A stretch of 53,446 bases of DNA from Planctomycetota bacterium (GCA_003576845.1 QEVJ01000033.1:1-53446); one strand, 5' to 3'; positions 42,771 to 51,248 are shown, numbered from the stretch's first letter. Notes: a model not told the origin generated them from the letters alone. Translations and numbers: made by a program.

Positions 42771-43199
42771 TCATCCGTCCGTTCGTCGCTCGCCCGCTTC
42801 CGCCGCACATTCGCGTCGGCGGCCGATCCGCGCTCCTGCGCCGACGCCGAGCAATGCGCCGAGCCCGAGCGACGGCACGAGGACGAGCTTGGCCGCGTCC
42901 TTGGGCCACGGCTGATTGCGTGTGATGCATTGCACGCCGGCCGCAGTCATACCGAAAGCAAACACCGCAACGATTCCGCCGAGCCATTCGCGCCACCGGC
43001 CGTTGCGGCCCACCATCCAGGCGCAGATTGCCCCGAGAAGTCCGCCACCGATCGCCACGACCGGCCTCATGCCTTCGTAGATCTTCGTCGTATAGGCCGT
43101 CTTGATCTCGACGAGCAAGGGATACACGGTCGAGAACACCAGCCAGGACAGAAACGCCCCCGTCAACGCGGCCAGTAACGTAGCGACTACCCGTGCCAT
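42771..43199 (-). CDS. Small integral membrane protein, unknown
   Basis: A 142-residue protein with four predicted membrane helices: VVATLLAALTGAFLSWLVFS at the N-terminus, VVAIGGGLLGAICAWMVG, WLGGIVAVFAFGMTAAGVQC, and LVLVPSLGLGALLGVGAGA. The C-terminus is charged. I do not recognise the family. The ATG at 43199 has GGAGG eight bases upstream and is preferred over the ATG at 43223. It converges with the squalene-cyclase-repeat gene. Confidence 0.7.
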   Translation of the reverse strand: MARVVATLLAALTGAFLSWLVFSTVYPLLVEIKTAYTTKIYEGMRPVVAIGGGLLGAICAWMVGRNGRWREWLGGIVAVFAFGMTAAGVQCITRNQPWPKDAAKLVLVPSLGLGALLGVGAGARIGRRRECAAEAGERRTDG

Positions 43200-43272
43200 A
43201 GCCCGGCCCTCCAAAACCACCATACCCGCCGATTATCGCGGCGGTTTCGCAGCCCGACTTAGCCGGCTTGTT

Positions 43273-43313
43273 GTGGCACGGTCTGTTGTGGCACGGTCCC
43301 CCGACCGTGCCAC
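43273..43313. repeat. GTGGCACGGTC palindromic repeat
   Basis: GTGGCACGGTC occurs directly at 43273-43283 and 43288-43298. Its reverse complement follows at 43303-43313 after CCCC, giving an 11-bp stem with a 4-base loop. It is short, highly symmetric and unlike the neighbouring sequence. Confidence 0.75.
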
Positions 43314-43446
43314 CGCCCCGACCACAGGTCTCCAATCACCGCCAACAGACTCGCCAGCTCAACCACTCCCGGATAGCCCACGTCCAGCAACGCTATTCGC
43401 ACATTGGACGCACTCCGGAGTTCTGCCTCTTGGTCGTCGTCCGTCG

Positions 43447-44174
43447 TCACGTGCCGCAATGCTTCACATCAAAAAAATCGTCGTCCTCCAACTGATCCTG
43501 CAGCTCCCAAAGCCTTTCCAACGCGTCCATCGATCGCCGAATCGCATCGCCATCGCTCTTCCGTTTGCCACTCGCGCCCGGGACCGCAGGTTTCGTGCTC
43601 GCACGACGTGAACGCTCCAGTGCGTCCACTGCGTTCCTAGTTGCACTCGCTCCCGCGCTCTGGCCCTTCGCCGCAGCGTGCTCGCCCGCGCCCACCCGCG
43701 CCGCCGCCGCGCTTTCCGCCGCCGGTTGCTCGTTCGCAACCGCCGAACTCTCAACCCCCGCACTCGCAACGCTCGAACTCGCAACCGCCTGTTTCTTATC
43801 CTCGACCGCGCCAACGCCTCCTCCATGCGTTCGCTCTCCACTTCCTCCTCGAGCGTCGACACGTGCCCACCACCGAACCGACCGCCAACAGTCGTCTCGA
43901 GCAAATACGCGCCGGCCCGCCACGAGCGCCGCGCGGATGCCCGCACGTACGAAAGCAAAATCACCTCCCGCTGAGCCACCGCCTTCTCGATCTGCGCGGC
44001 GAACTCGGGATCGCGCTTCGCACACTTCGAAATCGCCGAAGCCGTGCAGCCCACATACTTCGCCGCCGTCCGATAAGAACACCCCGAAGCGAGCAAGGCA
44101 CAAATCTCCGCCCGCTTCACCTCATCCAACTCCTCCGGCCGCCCCACCCCATTGCCTTCGAAACCCAAACTCAT
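43447..44174 (-). pseudogene. HTH (homeodomain-like) gene with a reading-frame break
   Basis: Starting at the ATG at 44174, 121 residues read well: GRPEELDEVKRAEICALLAS, then a helix-turn-helix SYRTAAKYVGCTASAISKCA and RDPEFAAQIEKAVAQREV. This resembles small-terminase or transposase-type HTH domains. After EEALA (about 43810) this frame becomes an implausible Arg-rich run. A second frame instead continues naturally: VEDKKQAVASSSVASAGVES, and to the end RRSMDALERLWELQDQLEDD before the stop at 43447. The switch needs a -1 change at GGCGCGG around 43812-43806. Removing one CG dinucleotide would restore a single protein of about 240 residues. It is a mutation, a sequencing error or programmed frameshifting. 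Confidence 0.65.
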
Positions 44175-45024
44175 CGCATCGCTCCTTACCAAAGTTCTCC
44201 AGCCTCCCGCCACGAATCTCCCAAACGCATCACCCGCCGCCCCCACGCCGCAAAAAACGCGAGAAGCGTTGAATAATTCCCTCTCCAGAGTTATTCGCCA
44301 GGGCCCCATCCTCGCAGATCCCCTCCAGTCCCCAGCCCCCAGTCCCCAGTCCCCGTTCCCCGACCCCCGCGCGCACCCCGACCACCACCGCTCTCCCTCA
44401 AATCGCAAAGGGATCTCGGAACCCCAAAGACGGCTCGCTCAACTACCGGCCCCAACCGGCGCTTCGCGATACCGAAAGAAACCGCTCCCAGCGGCCAAAC
44501 CGAATCGGCGCATCCCACCGCACCCCAACCAACCTACCAAATCCGCCCCCAAAAATCAACGAAGAATTTGACACCCCAAAAAAATTCGCCGCCATTCAGA
44601 ACCGGCCGAAGACGAAACTCCTCGAACGTCATTTCCTGCGGATTCCCCTTCGTGCTTTCGTGCTTTCGCGATTTCGTGATCCTACTTGCAGTTCAACCGC
44701 GGGTCTCAGGGTTGGCGGTCCTTCGACGGCGGCCTGGCACTGCCTCGGCCAGCGCTGCCCGCAAAACCCGCTTGTCATCATGCCGCGCGATCGATGCGCC
44801 ACGACCCCATGCAGACGAAGTCCTCCGCCAAGGCGATTCCTCACCACAGCACTGACCGCGCCGGTGCCACCACAAGAAAATGAACGCGGCAGCATTCGGT
44901 TGGTTAACGTCCGCTCGACAGTGCCCCCGCCGTTTTCCGGATTTCGCTGAGTACGGAGCCATCCGACCGCACCTATAACGGTGGCGAATCGCCGCCCGTC
45001 GGAAAAATCTAAGGAGCACTCGTC
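44175..45024. other. 850-base gene-free region, strongly strand-skewed
   Basis: The plus strand is rich in C and A and poor in G from about 44000 to 44600. No reading frame is convincing. It includes a C-run block (44330-44368) and a CTTCGTGCTTTCGTGCTTTC word repeat at 44648-44680. A TATAAC box at 44974-44979, about 50 bases before the next gene, may be a -10 element, but no -35 partner was found. Confidence 0.5.
44330..44368 (-). repeat. G-quadruplex candidate repeat
   Basis: On the minus strand, six runs of four or five G with three-base spacers or less, using GGGGACTGGGG words. It is the same family as 5029-5059 in nuoB. Confidence 0.6.
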
Positions 45025-46176
45025 ATGGCCCATGGGCGCCTCGCATTACGGTTCGAAATCCGGTCGCTCGCCGCTACGGCGATCGTGTTGCTCGCCTGCT
45101 GCGGCTCACCGGCCGCCACGAAAATGTACTGGGGCGATTCGTTCACCAATAGCATTTACCGCGCGAATCTCGACGGCTCCGGATTGGAAACCGTAATCTC
45201 CCTTCCGCTCGCCGCCGATCCGCTGCGTTCCGGTATCGCACGGCTCGCGATCGATTCGCGGGCTGGACTCCTTTACTGGACCGACACCAACACGAGGCTC
45301 GTTCAACGAGCAAATGTCGACGGGTCCAACATTACGACGCTCGTCGATCTCAATGCGATCCAAAACATCTATCCCGGCGACATCGAGTTGGACCTCGTCC
45401 ACGGAAAGATGTACTTCACTGCCAACGGGCTATACCGAGCCAATCTCGACGGCACGCAGGTCGAGCCTCTGATTACCGACTCTCGAATCGCGGGTATCGA
45501 CGTCGACCACGTCAATCGGCGACTCTATATGACGTCGTTCGTATGCCTGGGCGAATCCCAAGGCGATTGCGTCCACCGCTCCGATCTCGACGGCTCGAAC
45601 TTCGAAACGCTGATCACCGGCGTTGGCGGTGCTGGGTTCGATATCGACGCGATCGAGGTCGACCCAACGAGCGGCAAGATGTACTACGCGGACGAAGACA
45701 ACGGCCGCATTTACGAGGCCAACCTCGACGGCTCGAACAACGTCCTGTTTTACGAGGCGACCTTGAACACCGTGGGCCACGGGCTGGCGATCGATCAAAC
45801 GAATCGGCGCCTTTATTGGGCGAATGCCAGTTGGCAAGTTCCCGATCCCAACGGCGACATCGAGCTTCGTGGTTCCATTGGATATTCCGACCTAGGCGTC
45901 CCCGATCCAAACGACGAGTTCGCACAGACAGTCATCGCGAGCGGCCTTCCGCGAGGAATCGTGCTCGACGACCCACTGCCAGTGCCCGAGCCCCATACGT
46001 CGTCGCTGGCCTTCGCTGCGGCTTTCGTCATCTTCTGCGCTCGCCGACGCCGCGCGCGAAATAAAGGGGACGGGAATCTTTTTCGACAACGGATCGCCTA
46101 CCGTTTCCCCGCCGCCCCAAGCGCCACATCCCGCCACACCAAATCATCCACCCACGCACTAATCAGCGCCGCCTGA
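45025..46176 (+). CDS. YWTD-propeller protein with PEP-CTERM sorting signal
   Basis: A 383-residue secreted protein. A signal peptide covers residues 1-31 (IVLLACCGSPAA). Six LDL-receptor-type YWTD-like repeats follow (KMYWGDSFTNSIYRANLDGS, LLYWTDTNTRLVQRANVDGS, KMYFTANGLYRANLDGT and others), predicting a six-bladed beta-propeller. The C-terminus carries a PEP-CTERM signal: PVPEPHTSS, a hydrophobic helix and a RRRRAR basic end, recognised by exosortase. Unusually, 38 further residues (NKGDGNLFRQ...) follow. They are encoded across a GGGGACGGGAATC repeat and antisense to holB, so the original stop codon was probably lost. It overlaps holB tail to tail by 79 bases. Confidence 0.85.
   Translation: MAHGRLALRFEIRSLAATAIVLLACCGSPAATKMYWGDSFTNSIYRANLDGSGLETVISLPLAADPLRSGIARLAIDSRAGLLYWTDTNTRLVQRANVDGSNITTLVDLNAIQNIYPGDIELDLVHGKMYFTANGLYRANLDGTQVEPLITDSRIAGIDVDHVNRRLYMTSFVCLGESQGDCVHRSDLDGSNFETLITGVGGAGFDIDAIEVDPTSGKMYYADEDNGRIYEANLDGSNNVLFYEATLNTVGHGLAIDQTNRRLYWANASWQVPDPNGDIELRGSIGYSDLGVPDPNDEFAQTVIASGLPRGIVLDDPLPVPEPHTSSLAFAAAFVIFCARRRRARNKGDGNLFRQRIAYRFPAAPSATSRHTKSSTHALISAA
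46066..46091. repeat. AAAGGGGACGGGAATC repeat word
   Basis: It lies at the end of the PEP-CTERM gene. Related words occur at about 31203-31225 and at 53300-53375, where they form an inverted repeat. Confidence 0.5.
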
Positions 46177-47168
46177 TTCGCATTCCGGTCGACGTGCCCC
46201 AGCGCTTCCAGGCACCGGTCGAGCCGATCCGCCGCGAGTTCCGCGTCGCCCGGAAAGTGCCGCAGCGCTTGCTCGACGGCTTGCTGCGTTTCCGCGTCCC
46301 CTTGCGCCGGAGCGCCGCTGAGCGTGCGGGCAAGCTGGCGATAGAACTCCGCTGCGAAGCCGATGACTTGCCGCAACCGATTCCGCCGCCGGAACGCGTC
46401 CGTGCCCGCTTCGTCGACGAACTTGCCGATCGCCTCCGCGAACCGCACGCTATCGAGATCGGCCTCGGCCAGCCGATTGAGCAGCACCTGCCGAAACTTC
46501 CACAACTCCGGGTCGGCCAAATCGCGGGCTTTGGCCAGGCTCCCGTCGCTCCACGCCGCAAGCCGCGCCGCCATCGCCCGATCGGTGGTCGTGCCCTCGG
46601 CAATGAGCAAGTCGGCGATCGTCTCGGCCGCCAGCGGCGCGAAGCGGACGATCTGACACCGCGAGCGGATCGTCGGCAGTTGCCGCTCGATGCTCGTGCC
46701 GACCAAAATTAGCAGCGACTTGGGCGGCGGCTCTTCGAGCGTCTTCAAAAGCGCGTTCGCGCCCTCCTCGTTGAGAAAATCCGCGTCGTCGATCACTGCC
46801 ACGCGGCGGCGGCCGAAGAACGGCTTGAGCGCCAGATCGTGGCACAAGCCCTCTTGCATCCGCTTCTCTTGCGAACCGATGAACAGCGCGACGGGAAGCT
46901 CCGATTTCTCCTTCGGCTTTTCGACGCGGAGAATGTCCGGATGCGTGCCGGCCAGCGCCTGCACGCACGATTCGCACCGGCCGCAAGGATCGAGCAGCTT
47001 TTCGTCGCGCTCCGTGCACAAGAGCGACTGGGCGAGCCTCAGCGCGAACGTCCGCTTGCCGATCCCGTCGGGCCCAACGAACAAAAACGTGCTGGCCAGC
47101 CGCCCGCGCGCGAGAATGCGGCGGAAACGGTCGACGACGTCGTCGTGATCGCGGAGGCCTTGCCACAT
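46098..47168 (-). CDS. holB: DNA polymerase III subunit delta'
   Basis: A 356-residue AAA+ clamp-loader subunit. It has the P-loop LFVGPDGIGKRTFALRLAQ, the zinc-binding Cys set CGRCESCVQALAGTHPD, the Walker B-like region VAVIDDADFLNEEGANALLKTLEEPP and sensor-1 TSIERQLPTIRSRCQIVRF. Delta' opens and loads the sliding clamp with DnaX and HolA. The ATG at 47168 directly follows a C-rich leader built from CCCCGAATCC words (47169-47212). It is the last gene of an operon with two M16 genes and pyrF, 52 bases behind pyrF. Confidence 0.92.
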   Translation of the reverse strand: MWQGLRDHDDVVDRFRRILARGRLASTFLFVGPDGIGKRTFALRLAQSLLCTERDEKLLDPCGRCESCVQALAGTHPDILRVEKPKEKSELPVALFIGSQEKRMQEGLCHDLALKPFFGRRRVAVIDDADFLNEEGANALLKTLEEPPPKSLLILVGTSIERQLPTIRSRCQIVRFAPLAAETIADLLIAEGTTTDRAMAARLAAWSDGSLAKARDLADPELWKFRQVLLNRLAEADLDSVRFAEAIGKFVDEAGTDAFRRRNRLRQVIGFAAEFYRQLARTLSGAPAQGDAETQQAVEQALRHFPGDAELAADRLDRCLEALGHVDRNANQAALISAWVDDLVWRDVALGAAGKR

Positions 47169-47212
47169 TTCAGGGGTCGGGGATCAGGATTCGGGATTCG
47201 GGGATTGGGGAA
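47169..47212. repeat. CCCGAATCC-word leader before holB
   Basis: On the minus strand, C-rich words CCCCAATCCCCGAATCCCGA-type run up to four bases before the holB ATG. On the plus strand the runs of GGGG separated by short gaps could form a quadruplex. Confidence 0.55.
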
Positions 47213-47220
47213 GACCGGCC

Positions 47221-48141
47221 TTACGCTAGATGGCGGGCTGTCGTGTGTTCGCGGAGCTCGGCGATCATTTCTCGGGTCGCCGCTTCGACGGCGCGTTGCC
47301 ACTCGCTCGCGGCGAAGCGGCCGGCGTAGTCTTTACGGGCGTGCGCGAAAATGATCGCCCGCGAACTGTTGATGACGGCCCCGAGACCACGCTGGTCGAA
47401 CGCCGCCGCGACATCCGCCCCCGCTCCGCCTTGCGAACCGTAGCCGGGAACTAAGAACCACGTGTGCGGCATCGCGGCCCGGAGTTCGGCGAGCTGCGCG
47501 GGATACGTCGCGCCGACAACCGCGCCGACCGCGCCGTAACCGCACTCGCCCACGGAACCCGCGGCGAGCGATTCGACCAGCCCGGCCACGTGGCGATAAA
47601 TCGGCTGCCCGCCCGACACAAGGTCCTGAAATGTGCGGCCGCCCGGATTCGACGTCTTGACCAGCACGAACGCGCCGCCGCCGTGTTGCTTCGCCGCCGC
47701 CACGAATGGGTCGAGACTGTCGTCGCCCAGATACGGATTCACGGTCAGCGCGTCGCCACCCCACGGGCTATTCGGTCCGATCATGCCGGCCGCGTATGCC
47801 TCGGCGGTCGAGCCGATGTCGCCCCGCTTGGCGTCGAGAATCACGAGCAAGCCGCGCTCGCGGGCGTAGCGAATCACCTCGACGAGCACCGCCACGCCCG
47901 GCGGCCCGAGTTCCTCGAAAAACGCCGACTGCGGCTTAACGACCGCGACCAGCGGCGCGACCACGTCGATCACACCGCGGCAGAACTCGCGATACGCCGC
48001 GGCCACGGCAACCAGATCGTTCGCATCCCGCGGACGCAACGGCTCCGGCAACTGCCCGACGCGCGGATCGAGACCCACGAGCACCGGGTTGCCCCTGGCA
48101 CGAACGGCATCAGCGAGTCGGTCGGCAAAATTGGTCGGCAT
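47221..48141 (-). CDS. pyrF: Orotidine 5'-phosphate decarboxylase (type 2)
   Basis: A 306-residue enzyme catalysing the last step of UMP synthesis, release of CO2 from OMP. The active-site tetrad is visible in VVAVVKPQSAFFEE and LVILDAKRGDIGSTAEAYA (Lys-Asp and Asp-Ile-Gly residues). The phosphate-binding end is FLVPGYGSQGG and NSSRAIIFA. The length (>270 residues) and sequence style match the longer type 2 PyrF family rather than the 230-residue form. ATG at 48141; it follows the M16 gene by 22 bases, indicating one transcript. Confidence 0.95.
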   Translation of the reverse strand: MPTNFADRLADAVRARGNPVLVGLDPRVGQLPEPLRPRDANDLVAVAAAYREFCRGVIDVVAPLVAVVKPQSAFFEELGPPGVAVLVEVIRYARERGLLVILDAKRGDIGSTAEAYAAGMIGPNSPWGGDALTVNPYLGDDSLDPFVAAAKQHGGGAFVLVKTSNPGGRTFQDLVSGGQPIYRHVAGLVESLAAGSVGECGYGAVGAVVGATYPAQLAELRAAMPHTWFLVPGYGSQGGAGADVAAAFDQRGLGAVINSSRAIIFAHARKDYAGRFAASEWQRAVEAATREMIAELREHTTARHLA

Positions 48142-48163
48142 GGCGATGAGTTGGAATCGCGAT

Positions 48164-49399
48164 TCACGGCGCCTTCATCGTCGCCAGCGGCCCGATGGCG
48201 ACCGTCGTCGTCTGCGACAGGGGCCACCGCCGAAGGACCCCGGCAATCTGCTCGACCGTCACGCCGTCGATCGCGTCGAGGTCGTCCTTCACCGAACGGT
48301 ATTCGCGGCGGTTGAGCCAGTTGAGGCCGACGTTGAACAACCGCCCGCGCGGCCGTTCGCCGGACAGAACCACGCGGGAAGACGTCTTGCTCTTGGCGGT
48401 CGCAAGCTCGGCCGGCGTGACCCCTTCCCGCTCGACCCGGCAAAAAATCTCCTCGACGCGGCGGAGGTTGTCCTCGGCGTTTTCGGGATCGCAACTCAGG
48501 TACGACATGAACAGGCCCGCGCCTTGATAGCCGTGATGCGCGAGGCTCGCCGACTCGGCCAGGCCCGAATCGACCAACTCCCAGAACATCCGGCTGCCCG
48601 AGTCGTCGCCGACGATCACCGCCAGCAACTTCGCCGCGAACCGCTCGGGATCGGTCGCCGACGGGCCGTTCGCAAGCTGCATGATGTACTCTTGCGCCGA
48701 CGAGTCCTTGACCAGCGCCTCGAAACCGGCGTGACTCGCATGGGCGGGAACGGCACGATCGGTCGCAACCGTTTCCCAGCCGCCGCAAATCCTCTCAGCC
48801 AAACCGACCAGCCGATCGAAATCCACGCGCCCGGCGGCGACCAGCGTCATGTTGCCGGGACTGTATCGGCGGCGGAAGTAATCGCGCATCTGATCGACCG
48901 CCAAACCGCCAACGGAATCGACCGTGCCCAATACGCTGCGCCCCAGCGGATGCCCGGCGAAGTGCCGCGCGCGAATCTTGTCGTCCGCGCCGAACGGCGG
49001 CTGATCCGCGTACATCCGAATCTCTTCGATAATCACCTGCTTCTCGGTGTTGAAGTCGTCCTCGCGAAGCGACGGGCGGACGATATCGGCGAGCAAGCCG
49101 ACCGCGCGGTCCTGGTTCTCGGGCAGCACGGTCGCGTAATAGACGGTGTTCTCCTCGCTCGTAAACGCGTTGTAGTCCGCCCCCATCTCGTCGAACTCGC
49201 GGTTCACGTCGTCCGCCGAGCGCGTGGGCGTCCCCTTGAACATCATGTGTTCGAGAAAGTGGCTCACCCCGGCGACTTCGTCCGTCTCGTCGCGCGCGCC
49301 CGTGTTGACGAAAAAGCCCGTCGCCGTCGTGTGGGCGTCCGGATTGCATTCGGCGACGATCGACAGGCCATTGGCCAATTCGTGCTTACGAAACTCCAT
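48164..49399 (-). CDS. M16-family zinc peptidase (catalytic type)
   Basis: A 411-residue protein with the inverted zinc motif HFLEHMMFKGT (HxxEH, residues 47-51), ENTVYYATVL and EEIRMYADQP (distal Glu ligand). The C-terminal half (from about residue 215) is the second inactive M16 domain. The usual R/Y pair of this family (RLFxEIRExRGLxYS) is degenerate: GSRMFWELVDSGLAESASLAHHG. It should cleave peptides in the cell, probably in complex with the upstream M16 protein. The ATG at 49399 overlaps the upstream gene by 14 bases; the frame open upstream is antisense of that gene. Confidence 0.9.
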   Translation of the reverse strand: MEFRKHELANGLSIVAECNPDAHTTATGFFVNTGARDETDEVAGVSHFLEHMMFKGTPTRSADDVNREFDEMGADYNAFTSEENTVYYATVLPENQDRAVGLLADIVRPSLREDDFNTEKQVIIEEIRMYADQPPFGADDKIRARHFAGHPLGRSVLGTVDSVGGLAVDQMRDYFRRRYSPGNMTLVAAGRVDFDRLVGLAERICGGWETVATDRAVPAHASHAGFEALVKDSSAQEYIMQLANGPSATDPERFAAKLLAVIVGDDSGSRMFWELVDSGLAESASLAHHGYQGAGLFMSYLSCDPENAEDNLRRVEEIFCRVEREGVTPAELATAKSKTSSRVVLSGERPRGRLFNVGLNWLNRREYRSVKDDLDAIDGVTVEQIAGVLRRWPLSQTTTVAIGPLATMKAP

Positions 49400-50630
49400 C
49401 GGGCAACTCCAGCGGGGCTCCGCCAAGCGTCGCCACGACGAAATCGCGCGGCGGATTGGCGGCCAGGTATTCGTTGATGCTCGCACACGTCACGGCGTCG
49501 ACGAGTTGGCTCAATTCGTCCAGCGTCCGCACGCGGCCGAGCAAATAATGTTCGCGGGCGATCGAACCGCTCCGCGCGGAACTCGACTCCTGCTGCATGA
49601 TGAGCCCGCTCTTGACGCGGGCCTTGAGCCGGTCCAACTCCGCCGGTTCGATGCCGGCAGAAAGACGCTTGAGCTCCGCAACCAGCACATCGAGCGTCTC
49701 CTGAGCGCGTTCGGCGCTCGTGCCGGCGTAGCACAGCACGCTCCCGCGATCGAGCAGCGTGTGGTGTGAAGCGTAGACGCTATAGCAAAGGCCGCGGCGC
49801 TCGCGGATTTCCGTGAACAGACGGCAACTCATGCCGCCCGAAAGCGCGCCGACCGCGCCCCACGCCTGAAAATACTGCGGATGGTTGTACGGCACGCTGC
49901 GATAGGCGACGCCGATCTGCGTCTGGTTCGATTCGTGATGCTCGTGATGGCTCGCCCGCTTGTGAACCACGTCCGCCGGCGGCGGCACGTCGGTCGGCTT
50001 CCAGTCGCCGAACAGCTTGCCGACTTCGCGGACGGTCGCGTCCCAATCGACGCGGCCCGCGACCGCGAGAATCGCGCCGTTGGGCCGGCTGTGCTGGGCA
50101 AAGTACGCCTTGAGCTCGTCGATGTCGGCCGATTCGAGCGTCGCCTCTTCGCCCGCGCTCGGCCGGCCCCACGGATCGCCGTAATGCCGGCGGCGAAGGT
50201 CCACCATCACCTTGTGCGCCGGGTCGTCTTCGATCGCTTGCAACTCTTGCAGCACCACCGCCCGGCCCGCTTCGAGTTGGTCGCCAGGCAAATGCGGGCG
50301 GCGGACCAGATCGGCGTAAATCGACAATGTCGGCATCAAGTTCGCCGCGCGGGTCGCGCCCGAAAAGCTCATGTGCGACGCCGCGCACGACTCGCCCCGC
50401 TCGACGCCCAGATTGTCGAGGTCGTTCACGAACGCCCGGCTGTCCCGCGACCCGCAGCCGCGAAGCATCATCTCACAGGTGAAATTGGCGACGCCGACGC
50501 GGTCCGGCCGGTCGTAAACGAAACCCGCCGGCAACAGCAGCGTGAACGCCGCCGATTCGAGCGACGCGATCGGCTCGGCCAAAAGCGTGAGACCGTTGTC
50601 GAATACGTGCGTGTAGATTTGCTGGGACAA
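49386..50630 (-). CDS. M16-family peptidase-like protein (zinc motif lost)
   Basis: A 414-residue M16 homologue. The position of HxxEH reads GVANFTCEMMLRG, so the zinc ligands are missing. The C-terminal half keeps the R/Y substrate motif RLFTEIRERRGLCYSVYASHH that the downstream partner lacks. M16B enzymes often work as such complementary heterodimers, similar to mitochondrial processing peptidase subunits. No ATG opens the gene; a TTG at 50630 preceded by AGGGAGAG at good spacing is the likely start, and the predicted N-terminus SQQIYTHVFDNGLTLL matches family starts. Translationally coupled to the catalytic partner. Confidence 0.88.
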   Translation of the reverse strand: MSQQIYTHVFDNGLTLLAEPIASLESAAFTLLLPAGFVYDRPDRVGVANFTCEMMLRGCGSRDSRAFVNDLDNLGVERGESCAASHMSFSGATRAANLMPTLSIYADLVRRPHLPGDQLEAGRAVVLQELQAIEDDPAHKVMVDLRRRHYGDPWGRPSAGEEATLESADIDELKAYFAQHSRPNGAILAVAGRVDWDATVREVGKLFGDWKPTDVPPPADVVHKRASHHEHHESNQTQIGVAYRSVPYNHPQYFQAWGAVGALSGGMSCRLFTEIRERRGLCYSVYASHHTLLDRGSVLCYAGTSAERAQETLDVLVAELKRLSAGIEPAELDRLKARVKSGLIMQQESSSARSGSIAREHYLLGRVRTLDELSQLVDAVTCASINEYLAANPPRDFVVATLGGAPLELPDGVS

Positions 50631-50708
50631 ACGACTCTCCCTCGAAAGGGGAAGGATCCTGCGGCGATTCCCGCCGCTGCCGAACCAGCGAGCACCGGTT
50701 GGTCCGCT

Positions 50709-50737
50709 ACTATGACGGGAGCCGCGGCATTCGGCAA
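50709..50737 (-). promoter_or_regulatory. Promoter candidate for the M16-pyrF-holB operon
   Basis: On the minus strand TTGCCG (50732-50737), a 17-base spacer and CATAGT (50709-50714). Both boxes match four of six consensus positions. Predicted leader about 75 bases. Confidence 0.35.
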
Positions 50738-51065
50738 CCGGCCGCAAACGATGCCGCCGCGGCAACCCCAAGCGTCGCCCAAGGCCCGTCGCTGCCCACC
50801 GGTCAATTGTTGCACGTTGTCCGCGTCCGGCACGGGCGGAATAATGCGAATAGCCCGTCACGACGACACGCCAAAAGCGGATCAACGTAATGAGCGAACC
50901 GCGATTTCGGCCGGGTCGTGGTCTGCACCCGTGCCCCTCGCTTCGCAGTGCGACGAGCGGAAGTCCGCCTAACGCGAGCACTACGACCCAGGGTCCGGGC
51001 GCGTGCAAGCATTTGGCGCGGTATATTTCGGCAATCGGCGCGACGCCGCACCCCTTGAAATCTGC

Positions 51066-51095
51066 TTGACCCCCGTTCGGGCCGGGCGGTATAAG
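51066..51095 (+). promoter_or_regulatory. Strong promoter candidate upstream of the FHA gene
   Basis: TTGACC (51066-51071), an 18-base spacer and TATAAG (51090-51095), five of six matches in each box. It is the best promoter in the window. The start would be near 51102, 230 bases upstream of the FHA gene, and the intervening RNA can fold into several hairpins. Confidence 0.6.
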
Positions 51096-51101
51096 CAAGG
51101 C

Positions 51102-51200
51102 AGAAGGTGTCGACGGAGCGCGCGGCGGGGCAACTCCGCGCGTCCGGAGAACTGGCGGTCTCGTGCCAGAATCAGCGGTAATCGTGCTAGTTGCCTTGTC
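51102..51200 (+). other. Structured leader or small RNA candidate
   Basis: Downstream of the strong promoter: a stem formed by CGCGCGG (51119-51125) with CCGCGCG (51136-51142), then CTGGC...GCCAG (51152-51168), enclosed by CAAGGCA (51096-51102) and TGCCTTG (51192-51198). It could be a leader of the FHA gene or a separate small RNA. No known RNA family was recognised. Confidence 0.3.
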
Positions 51201-51223
51201 AAATCTTGATATTAGGGTGGGTG

Positions 51224-51248
51224 CCACTGCTGGCTTGTCCAGCAGTGG
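51224..51248. repeat. CCACTGCTGG-CTTGT-CCAGCAGTGG hairpin repeat
   Basis: A perfect 10-bp stem (51224-51233 with 51239-51248) and 5-base loop, preceded by AGGGTGGGTG. The leading GGGTGGG word is shared with the elements at 20223 and 30570. Confidence 0.8.

Noticed and set aside
43464-43810. Arg-rich C-terminus of the HTH protein as a real basic domain
   Set aside because: The alternative frame gives a normal acidic/Ala-rich protein with a natural end, so the Arg-rich reading is more likely the result of a frame change.
44568-44855. 95-residue plus-strand frame in the gene-free region
   Set aside because: It crosses the CTTCGTGCTTTCGTG word repeat, has no ribosome binding site and no recognisable pattern.
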